Shown here piece by piece: positions 26,197 through 35,700 of a stretch of 54,923 bases of DNA. The notes under the pieces are model-generated. The model was not told the origin of the DNA. It did not search any database and saw only the letters and a program-made list of their open reading frames with translations. A program made the translations under genes and the position numbers. Source of the stretch: an uncultured Collinsella sp. (GTDB lineage Bacteria > Actinomycetota > Coriobacteriia > Coriobacteriales > Coriobacteriaceae); NCBI GenBank assembly GCA_900765115.1, contig CAAFQK010000068.1:1-54923 (forward strand), given 5' to 3'. Each line of letters opens with the position of its first letter. Position 1 is the first letter of the stretch.

Positions 26197-26469
26197 ATGA
26201 TGGCAGACCACAAATCGGTGACCCGCATGCTCAAAACGGCACGCGGCCAGATCGACGGCATCTTGCGGATGGTCGATGAGGACCGCTATTGCGTCGACAT
26301 CTCCACGCAGCTCATGGCAACACAGGCGCTCCTCGCGCGCATTAACGCCGACGTGCTCAAGGCGCATATCGAGGGCTGCGTGACTTCGGCAATCGAATCG
26401 GGCGACGAAGACCTCAAAGCCGCCAAACTCGCCGAAATCGAACGCGTCGTCGACAAACTCTCCAAGTAA
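26197..26469 (+). CDS. csoR: CsoR family copper-sensing repressor
   Basis: A 90-residue all-helical CsoR/RcnR-family regulator. The Cu(I) ligand set C-H-C is present: Cys32 (in RYCVDIS), His57 and Cys61 (in AHIEGC). Apo-protein should repress copA; copper binding releases it. The ATGATG at 26197 follows ACGAGG; the preceding frame is hairpin B1. The matching operator is seen at 23283-23302. Confidence 0.93.
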   Translation: MMADHKSVTRMLKTARGQIDGILRMVDEDRYCVDISTQLMATQALLARINADVLKAHIEGCVTSAIESGDEDLKAAKLAEIERVVDKLSK

Positions 26470-26479
26470 TTGGGGCATT

Positions 26480-26526
26480 GGGGACAGGTACGTTTGCACC
26501 ACATTGGTGCAGATTAACCTGTCCCC
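26480..26526. terminator. Long hairpin after csoR
   Basis: GGGGACAGGT (26480-26489) pairs with ACCTGTCCCC (26517-26526), and inside GCACCA pairs with TGGTGC around CAT. It follows the csoR stop by 10 bp. The tail is short (CTTGCTC), so it may be a repeat of the GGGGAC type that also serves as a terminator. Confidence 0.6.
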
Positions 26527-26581
26527 CTTGCTCTAAATCGGGTATAAAGGCGTGCGGCATATCGAATGAAAGGCAATTTGC

Positions 26582-27055
26582 ATGAATGACTTTATGAAGG
26601 GCCGCAATGGCGCTGACGAACTCACCATCGTGATGGGCTTCGCAGGCATTATCATCGCCATGATCGGATCGATAGCCCGCATCCAGTGGCTCAGCTGGAT
26701 TGCCATCGCCGTAATCGTGATTGGCGTGCTGCGCGGCCTGTCCAAAAATATCGACGCACGTCACAAGGAGAACGAGGCCTTTGTCGCCGCGACTGCAAAC
26801 GTACCCGGCTTGGGCAAGTTTGTAGCTAGCTTGGGCGGCGGAGCTGCAGCGGCCAACGCCTCGCGCGCAGCCGGTACTAGCAAGGAAGACTTTGAACGTG
26901 CCAAGCGCACAGCCAAGAAGATGTGGAAGGGCCGCAAGACCACGGCCTATCTCAAGTGCCCCAACTGCGGCCAGATGCTCTCCGTCCCCAAGGGCAAGGG
27001 CAAGATCCGCGTCACCTGCCCCAAGTGCCACGCCAAGATGGAGACGCGCTCCTAG
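26582..27055 (+). CDS. Small membrane protein with C-terminal zinc ribbon
   Basis: A 157-residue protein. Two hydrophobic segments (about 15-32 and 38-56) would form a membrane hairpin. A charged, Ala/Gly-rich middle follows, and a C-terminal zinc ribbon with CPNCGQ and CPKCHA (CxxC twice, 20 residues apart). Similar rubredoxin-like or zinc-ribbon membrane proteins exist in gut Actinobacteria without a known function. ATG 26582 follows AAAGG. It ends in a strong terminator. Confidence 0.75.
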   Translation: MNDFMKGRNGADELTIVMGFAGIIIAMIGSIARIQWLSWIAIAVIVIGVLRGLSKNIDARHKENEAFVAATANVPGLGKFVASLGGGAAAANASRAAGTSKEDFERAKRTAKKMWKGRKTTAYLKCPNCGQMLSVPKGKGKIRVTCPKCHAKMETRS

Positions 27056-27076
27056 CCGCCATACCATAGGACAAAT

Positions 27077-27112
27077 AAAAGCCGAGGCCTCGCGCTGAGA
27101 CCTCGGCTTTTT
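27077..27112 (+). terminator. Terminator of the zinc-ribbon protein gene
   Basis: GCCGAGGCCTC and AGACCTCGGC pair with a short loop, flanked by AAAA and TTTTT. It lies 22 bp after the stop and can work in both directions, serving also the convergent amidohydrolase gene. Confidence 0.85.
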
Positions 27113-27145
27113 GTATGCGACAACGGAGCTGTCCCTTTGTCACAC

Positions 27146-28516
27146 CTATGCTACGCCGCCGCGGGCCAGCTCCTCAGCCAGCGCTTCGGCTGGCATGGCC
27201 ATAATCGCGTCGAGCTCGGCATCCACCTCGGGGATGCGCTTCACCTTGAGTTTGCACACCAGATCGCCGCGACACATCACGTGCATCGGCTCACGCAGAG
27301 CGCACAGGTCATCGAGCGGGTTCTCGCGCGTCACCAAGATATCGGCGGCCTTGCCGCACTCGATCGTGCCAGTCTCGCCGTCCAGCCCCAGCAGCTCGGC
27401 GTTGACTTGCGTAGCCGTATGCAGTGCGAAGGCGTTGCTCACGCCGACATACTTGGCAAAATAGGCCACCTCACGCCACATGTCGTACTGCGTCACGAAC
27501 GGGCAGCTCGAGTCCGTACCAAGGCCCACCTTAACGCCAGCTTCCAGTGCGGCACGGGCGCTCTCGATGATGCCCGAGCACACGATGTCGCCGTTCTTCT
27601 TTTGCGTATCGGTAGAATGGGTCTTTTCCGGGTCGAGCAATACAAACGGCAGCGCCGGGCTGATAGTGCAGGTCACACTCGGAGCACGCCCCTCGAGCTG
27701 CGTGCCCGCGGCGCCACGGTACAGCTCCAAGATTTCGGGTGTCAACGGAGCGCCGTGCTCAATCGTGTCAACGCCGGCCTCAAGCGCGGCCTTCACGCCC
27801 TCGGTACTCTCGACATGGGCCATAACCGGAAGGCCCATATCGTGCGCCGCCTTGCATGCCGCCGCGGCAACCTCCACTGGCATACGCAGCACGCCCGGCT
27901 CGCCCACCTCGGTCGCATCGAACACGCCGCCCGTCACGAACAGCTTAATGACGTCGGCACCACGCGCATACAGGTCGCGCACCTGTTCGGCTGCCTCGGC
28001 GGGACTGTTGGCCACCTGGGCGAACAGGCCCGCACCATGGCCGCCCGGCACCGTGATGCCCGTTCCCGGCGCCACCAGGCGAGGACCCTGATACTTGCCG
28101 GCATCGATAGCATCGCGCACGGCCAGATCGGCAAACAGCGGGTCGCCCGCGCCGCGCACCGTGGTCACGCCGCTTGCCAGCTGCTGCTGAGCGCTGCCCT
28201 TGAGGATATGGCGGACAATGGCGCGCCCCACGGGATTATCGAGCTTTTTCATCAGCGCGCCCGCATCGCCGGCCGAGACAGGCTTGCCCGAGCCGCACAG
28301 GTGCACGTGCATATTGATGAGACCGGGCATGAGATACGCACCACCCAGGTCGATAACCTCGGCACCCGCGGGCGCCTGCGCCACAGCACTCGGCCCCATC
28401 CATGTGATGACACCGCGCTCAACGGCCACGGCCATATCGGGTTGCGGCTCCATATGTTCCGAACCATCTAGGATGGTCGCATTGATAAACAACGTGGAAC
28501 GATCGGCAGACGCCAT
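27146..28516 (-). CDS. Metal-dependent amidohydrolase (imidazolonepropionase-like)
   Basis: A 456-residue cytosolic TIM-barrel hydrolase. Metal motif HxH is His70 and His72 in GLINMHVHL. Further ligands are likely in VMAHVES, TIEHG and LGTDSS, in the order expected for the amidohydrolase superfamily. The N-terminal small beta-sandwich domain is complete. Relatives include prolidase-like and imidazolonepropionase-like enzymes; the substrate cannot be decided. ATG 28516 follows GAGGAG. There are no pathway genes around it. Confidence 0.85.
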   Translation of the reverse strand: MASADRSTLFINATILDGSEHMEPQPDMAVAVERGVITWMGPSAVAQAPAGAEVIDLGGAYLMPGLINMHVHLCGSGKPVSAGDAGALMKKLDNPVGRAIVRHILKGSAQQQLASGVTTVRGAGDPLFADLAVRDAIDAGKYQGPRLVAPGTGITVPGGHGAGLFAQVANSPAEAAEQVRDLYARGADVIKLFVTGGVFDATEVGEPGVLRMPVEVAAAACKAAHDMGLPVMAHVESTEGVKAALEAGVDTIEHGAPLTPEILELYRGAAGTQLEGRAPSVTCTISPALPFVLLDPEKTHSTDTQKKNGDIVCSGIIESARAALEAGVKVGLGTDSSCPFVTQYDMWREVAYFAKYVGVSNAFALHTATQVNAELLGLDGETGTIECGKAADILVTRENPLDDLCALREPMHVMCRGDLVCKLKVKRIPEVDAELDAIMAMPAEALAEELARGGVA

Positions 28517-28664
28517 ATCGAGCTCCTCCCTCACGATTAACTTGAACATTTGTCCATTATCACCTAATGCAGCGACCTAAAGTCGAACATATCGGTTAAC
28601 GGAGGGACGAGAGGATGTGGGGGACGGAATACGTTGCAGTCCCACCCCAGCGAAACCAGGGAAA

Positions 28665-28723
28665 TGTCTCAATCTGTAACAGGTACTGGGTTATTGGGCC
28701 CCCTGATGTTACAGATCGAGACA
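28665..28723. repeat. Family A palindrome, copy A4
   Basis: 59 nt, arms TGTCTCAATCTGTAACA and TGTTACAGATCGAGACA with one non-pairing position. It ends 7 bp beyond the stop of the nuclease-fold gene at 28731. Confidence 0.85.
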
Positions 28724-28730
28724 AAACCTC

Positions 28731-29801
28731 TCAGCGCCCATACCACTGACGTCTCCACTCCTCAGCCAAATCGGGCCGTCGCGGAATACCCGCCAACCTC
28801 ATCTTCTCAACCAGCTTCCCCGGATTCTTGAGCTCATCAAACGTAAACCGAAGCACCTTGTGCCCGAGCATTGTCAGATGGGACTCCCGTTGACGTTCTG
28901 CCACGAATGGGTCGACCGACTCCCGGCCCTCGCCGTTCTGCAAGGTGTACTTCCCCTTTCCGTCGAGCTCGCCGATGACACACGTCCCGTTCTCGAGCCG
29001 CCAAAAATAGTCGACGCGAAACACCTGGCTCGGATCGAGCGGGTCGCGAAACTCCACCTGCAGCTCCGGAACCGGAAAACCGTACGCAATAAAGAACGCT
29101 CGGAACCGAGACTCGCCGCCGTTTTCGGACAGCCCGTCCGCATACGACGCAATCACCTGTGCCCTGCGATACCCTCGCCTGCCCTCGCAATCGGCCTGGA
29201 GCCGCTCGCAGAGGTCGTCGCGCGACATGCCCTTCGCCCGCAATGCAGAATCGGCGATTGCCAGACCATACGAAAACGGCGCACGCAGCAGACAATCCTC
29301 CACCGTGCGCCAAAACGGCGTCACCCGCACGCCATCGACTTGCTCAAGCACACCCGCCGTCTGCGGACGCAGCAGCCTACACCCCATACTCAATGTCACC
29401 GAACATCCCGTTTTGACCAAGTAACGCGGCCCGAGCAGATCATTCGGCACCTCCAGACCCCACAAAAGTGCCGCGTCATAACCCCAAAACGCCCAATCGG
29501 GATGAAACTCCGCAAGCCCCTTGATGGTCCACCGAGCCCGCTCCGACGGCGTCAACGCATCCCATTCATGCTGAAAACAGAATAGATGCGATTCGGGCTC
29601 CGCAATATCGTCTGTGCCCACATGGCGCCGCAGCCACATGAGCTCGGCATTGTCGTGCGTTACAAGCAGCACGCCTTGTTCAGCCGCCTCCGTGAGTCTG
29701 GCGAGCATCCTATTCCGCGCCAACGTGTTGCGAGTCGTATGCTTGTGTTTAAAAACGGTATTAGACACTTTCATCACCACCACGTCAGACAAATGGACCA
29801 T
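28731..29801 (-). CDS. AbiEi/DUF559-like protein with PD-(D/E)xK nuclease-type motif
   Basis: A 356-residue protein of unknown function. The C-terminal third carries VDYFW (Asp264) followed by GELDGKGKY (Glu278, Asp280, Lys282), the pattern of DUF559/Vsr-like PD-(D/E)xK nucleases. The N-terminal and middle parts recall AbiEi-type proteins of type IV toxin-antitoxin or abortive infection systems that are fused to DUF559 in Actinobacteria, but no AbiEii partner is present. ATG 29801 is 11 bp after GGAGG; GTG 29807 is equally possible. It is bracketed by family A palindromes: one copy 7 bp after its stop and four copies starting 26 bp before its start. Confidence 0.65.
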   Translation of the reverse strand: MVHLSDVVVMKVSNTVFKHKHTTRNTLARNRMLARLTEAAEQGVLLVTHDNAELMWLRRHVGTDDIAEPESHLFCFQHEWDALTPSERARWTIKGLAEFHPDWAFWGYDAALLWGLEVPNDLLGPRYLVKTGCSVTLSMGCRLLRPQTAGVLEQVDGVRVTPFWRTVEDCLLRAPFSYGLAIADSALRAKGMSRDDLCERLQADCEGRRGYRRAQVIASYADGLSENGGESRFRAFFIAYGFPVPELQVEFRDPLDPSQVFRVDYFWRLENGTCVIGELDGKGKYTLQNGEGRESVDPFVAERQRESHLTMLGHKVLRFTFDELKNPGKLVEKMRLAGIPRRPDLAEEWRRQWYGR

Positions 29802-29826
29802 CGTCACCGTTGCCTCCGCTGACAAA

Positions 29827-30126
29827 TGTCTTGATCTGTAACAGGAAGACCGATTTTTGGCCGCTAGATGTTACAGATCGAGATCTTTCGACACCGCGTC
29901 CAACCTTTGTCTCAATTTGTAACAGGTAGGTCGAGTTTTGGCCTGTAGATGTTACAGATTGAGACATTCCCCCAACCAGGTGCCAAACGTCTCGATCTGT
30001 AACAGTTAGACGTTCTCCAGGGCCCTAAACGTTACAGATTTAGACAAATCAGCAGCGCCCAAGCATTCGTCTCGATCTGTAACAGGTAGACCGGTTTTTT
30101 GTCCCTAAACGTTAAAGATCGAGACA
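29827..30126. repeat. Array of four family A palindromes (A5-A8) at 80-81 bp pitch
   Basis: Copies start at 29827, 29908, 29988 and 30068, each 59 nt, with spacers of 22, 21 and 21 nt of unrelated sequence. Arms follow (T/C)GTCTCRATCTGTAACA and (T/C)GTTACAGATYGAGACA; cores differ. The array fills almost the whole 360-bp gap between the unknown gene at 30162 and the nuclease-fold gene. No other signal is visible there. It resembles a short CRISPR only in spacing: the repeats are degenerate and strongly palindromic and no cas genes are present. Confidence 0.88.
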
Positions 30127-30161
30127 AATAGACACGCGGCGGCGCTGCGACAGCCCATCCC

Positions 30162-30869
30162 TTACTCCCACTCCTGCTCGTAGATGTTGAGGGACTTTAC
30201 GTAGCGCCCCTGGGCGCCCATGATGTCGCGGACCAGACGCAAGAAGAAACTGATGCACGAGGTGTCAAAGCCATCCTGCAGGTCCTCCGGATGCACCGCA
30301 CCAGGCCCATCGACCGCCGTGTCACTCAGGCGTGCGATGTCATACAGATAGAGTTGTCCCGCCGTCAGCCAGACATCGTCGACGCAGGCGAGGCGCACCG
30401 CAATCGCTCCGTCGCTCCAATGCTCCTTTTGCACGATATGCGGGTCGTAGACATCAAAGCGACGGTCGGCGCGCGTGTCCTTCAGCGCGACCATACCAGT
30501 CGCAGGATCCTTGTCCAAAATGCCAAAGCGCGAGAAATACTGCGTGTCGCGTACCTGCTCGAGCCGCTTGAGCGCGGCAGGCGAAAGCGATGTCGGCGGC
30601 TCTTCAACATACAGCTCGAGCAGCGTCTTGCCATGGCGATAGGGGCGCTCGAAGAGCAGCCAATCGGTAAATGCCATGTTGTAGGCCATGATTTCGTTTT
30701 GCGAAGGCTCGGTGCAATAGCTGAGCCACGGGTCGACAATGATCTCGAACTGTTCGCGCGCCGGCTCCAAAAACTGGAACTTCCGCAGCATCCAAAAATG
30801 GGCCATGTCGGCAATATCGTTGCCGACGGCTTCGGCTAGCTGCGCTCGGTCTAAAACGTGGTCAGTCAC
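30162..30869 (-). CDS. Conserved-looking protein of unknown function
   Basis: A 235-residue soluble protein, rich in aromatic and acidic residues, with no signal peptide or membrane segment. It starts at GTG 30869 with GGAGG 6 bp upstream. Aromatic patches (DMAHFWMLRKF, MAFTDWLLFERPYRHGKTLL, QYFSRFGIL) give it the look of a folded, conserved protein, but I do not recognise the family. A link to SEC-C/YecA-type plasmid or phage proteins was considered and cannot be supported. Downstream lie the four family A palindromes. Confidence 0.7.
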   Translation of the reverse strand: MTDHVLDRAQLAEAVGNDIADMAHFWMLRKFQFLEPAREQFEIIVDPWLSYCTEPSQNEIMAYNMAFTDWLLFERPYRHGKTLLELYVEEPPTSLSPAALKRLEQVRDTQYFSRFGILDKDPATGMVALKDTRADRRFDVYDPHIVQKEHWSDGAIAVRLACVDDVWLTAGQLYLYDIARLSDTAVDGPGAVHPEDLQDGFDTSCISFFLRLVRDIMGAQGRYVKSLNIYEQEWE

Positions 30870-31108
30870 GGCATCCTCCTCAAACTGATGAACCTCAATT
30901 TGAGCTTACGAGGAGGGTGGGCAGCCACTGTCAGCACGGACAAAATAGGCCTCCGGCTGCAAACCAACTGCCGACCAAACACTTGACGGGATGCTTGACC
31001 GAAAATGCGCACCGCAAAGAAACGGCAGGTAGATATAGACAGCTGACCCGCCATTTTGAGCCAGATGCCCGCTGCCACCACAGAAACAGCAGAGCACCAC
31101 AGTCGCAA

Positions 31109-31262
31109 ACGTCGACGAATGAATACTTGTACGTCGACAAATGACAAAGTCGCCCGCAAACCCGCAAGGAGTGTCCCCGATTGCCGGCACATAAGGAACG
31201 CCCCCAGCTGCCGGCACTTGGGGACGTTCCTTTTGGGCCGGCCGTTGGGGACAGCCCTTGAC
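31109..31262. repeat. Family C repeats and short direct repeats in a 415-bp gap
   Basis: The gap 30870-31284 has no gene. It holds a 14-nt direct repeat (ACGTCGACRAATGA at 31109 and 31131, 22 bp apart). Then come family C units: TGCCGGCA at 31182 and 31209 and a GGCCGGCC variant near 31236, all 27 bp apart. An inverted pair (AAGGAACG to CGTTCCTT, 31193-31232) is centred on the palindrome TGCCGGCA. Units occur in both orientations. Confidence 0.7.
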
Positions 31263-31284
31263 GATTCAGCTGTGGACAGCCGCC

Positions 31285-32766
<1,482 letters not shown>

Positions 32767-32771
32767 GGCAC

Positions 32772-35700
32772 TTACGCCTCCTTCTTGGTCGAAGCAACAG
32801 AGCTGGCAGCCACGGACGCAGCACCCGCAGCACCGCCCGCAACATCGAAGCGAGCGACATCCGCGGCACTCGCGCGACCGGTCACAATGTCAAACGCCAG
32901 CTCCTCTGCCTGCGCATGCGTCTTGCCGGCAGCCTCGGCGGCGGCGACAATCGCCAGCACGCGCTCGTACTCGGTTGGAATGACCTTCACAAAGTGCTTG
33001 CTCATCGTCTCAAAGCTGTAGAGCAGCTTAATGCCGCGCGGGCTCTGTGTCGCGTCCACGTGCTCCTGGATGAGCTCGCGAATCTGCGTCAGTTCGTCGG
33101 CCGTCGGGGCCTTGAGCTCCACGCTCTCGTGGTTCACACGGGCATCGAGCGTACCGTACTGGTCAAAGACATAGGCCACGCCACCCGTCATGCCGGCGGC
33201 GAAGTTCTGCCCGACCTCGCCCAGGATGAGCGCCAGACCGCCCGTCATGTACTCGCAGCCATGGTTGCCGCAGCCCTCGACCACCACGGTGGCGCCGGAG
33301 TTGCGCACGCCAAAGCGCTGGCCTGCCAGGCCGTTAATGAAGCCGCGGCCGCTCGTGGCGCCAAAGAACGCAACGTTGCCCACGATGATGTTCTCGTCGA
33401 ACTTGTAGGTCGCATGCGGGTTAGGGCGCACCGACGCCTCGCCGCCCGAAAGGCCCTTGCCAAAGTAGTCGTTGGCGTCACCGCACACGTTGAGCGTAAT
33501 GCCGCGCGGCAGGAAGGCGCCAAAGCTCTGACCGGCCGAACCATCGCAATCGATGGTGATGGAGCCGGCGGGCAGGCCCTCGGGATGCGCCTTGGTCACC
33601 GCGTTACCCAGGATGGTGCCCACGCAACGGTTGACGTTGGCGATATCGGCGCGGAAGCGAATCGGACGCAGGTGCGCACGGGCATCGGCCGTATAGGGCA
33701 CAAACAACGTGGAGTCGAGCGTCTTGTCGAGCTCGCTGTCCGCGGCCATCTGCGGCAGGAAGTGACGGCCGTCGGCACCCGGGATATGGGCACCAAACTC
33801 ACAGGTCGCACTCGCCAGCACGGGCGACAGATCGAGCAGGTTGGCCTTGCGGTTGCCCGGGACCTCGATCTGGCGCAAGCACTCGGGATGGCCGACCATC
33901 TCATCGATGGTGCGGAAGCCCAGGCTCGCCATGACCTCGCGCAGCTGCTCGGCAACAAAGAGCATAAAGTGCTCGACGTGCTCTGGCTTGCCGCGGAAGC
34001 CGCGACGCAGGCGGCAGTTTTGCGTAGCGATGCCGGCCGGGCAGGTATCCTGCTGGCAGTCGCGCTGCATGAGGCAGCCCATGGAGATGAGCGGCATGGT
34101 CGCAAAGCCAAACTCCTCGGCACCCAGCAGGCAGGCGACGGCGACGTCGGTGCCGTCCATGAGCTTGCCATCGGCCTCGAGCACCACGCGTGAGCGCAAA
34201 CCGTTTTGCAGCAGCGTCTGCTGGGCCTCGGCAAGGCCAAGCTCCAGCGGCAGACCCGCGTGCCAGATAGAGTCGCGCGCAGCGGCACCCGAGCCGCCAT
34301 TGTGGCCGCTGATCAAAATCTTGTCGGCAGCGCCCTTGGCCACGCCGGTGGCGATGGTGCCGACGCCGGCCTCGCTGACCAGCTTGACCGACACGCGCGC
34401 GCCGGGGTTGGCGTTCTTAAGATCGAAGATAAGCTCCGCCAGGTCCTCGATGGAGTAGATGTCGTGGTGCGGCGGAGGCGAAATCAGGCCGATGCCGGGC
34501 GTGGACTGACGGACCTCGGCAATCCAGGGGTAGACCTTCTTGCCGGGCAGGTGACCGCCCTCACCGGGCTTGGCGCCCTGGGCCATCTTGATCTGAATCT
34601 CGAAGGCGCTGCACAGGTAGCGGCTCGTCACGCCAAAGCGCGCGCTTGCCACCTGCTTGATGGCGGAATTCTTGGAGTCACCGTTGGCCAGCGGGGTCTC
34701 GCGACGCGGATCCTCGCCGCCCTCGCCCGAGTTGGAACGACCGTGCAGGCGGTTCATGGCGATGGCCATGCACTCGTGTGCCTCTTTGCTGATGGAACCG
34801 TACGACATGGCGCCGGTGTTAAAGCGACGGACGATGTTGAGCGCGGGCTCCACCTCGTCGAGCGAAACCGGCGTGCGACCGTTGGCATTAAAGTCCAGCA
34901 GGTCACGCAGGCGCACGGCACGGCCGGTGCGGTGCAGGCGGGCGCTGTACTCCTTAAAGGTGTCGTAGCTGTCCTCGCGGCAGGCGGTCTGCAGCAGGTA
35001 GACGGTCTGCGGGTCGATAAGGTGATCCTCGCCGCCGAGCGGGCGCCACTTGGTCAGACCCAGCGTGGGCAGCTGATCGGGAGCCGGGCTCTTGAGGATA
35101 GCGAGCGCGGCGTCGTAGTGCTCATTCTGCTCGCGCTCGACGTCCTCGACACCCATACCGCCCACACGGCTCACCGTGCCGGCGAAGTACGCGTTGACGA
35201 ACTCCGGCGTAAAGCCCACGGCCTCGAAGATCTGCGCCGAATGGTAGCTCTGCACCGTGGAGATGCCCATCTTGGACATGATGGAAACGATGCCGGCGGT
35301 CGCAGCCTTGTTGTAGTTGGCGATGCCCTGCTCGGCCGTCACGCCCAGGTCGCTGCGTGCCGCCAGATCGCGGATGCACGCATGTGCGTTGTACGGATAG
35401 ATGCCGCTCGCGGAGTAGCCCACCAGTGCCGCAAAGTCGTGCGGAGACACGGCGTCGCCGCACTCCACCACGATGTCGGCAAAGGTACGCACGCCGGCGC
35501 GGATCAGGTGGTTGTGCACGCAGCCCACGGCGAGCAGCGACGGCACGGGCACCTCACCCGCAGCGGCGCGATCGCTCAACACCACGATGTTCACGCCGTC
35601 GCGGACCGCAGCCTCAACATCCTCTGCAAGCTGCTTGAGCGCAGCCTGCAGCGCGCCCTCGCCGGCGTCGCGGCGGTAGACGGCACGGAAACGGCGGGTC

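Noticed and set aside
29827..30126. CRISPR array
   Set aside because: Spacing and spacer length are suggestive, but the repeats are 59 nt, degenerate, almost fully palindromic, and also occur singly across 20 kb. No leader or cas gene is present.
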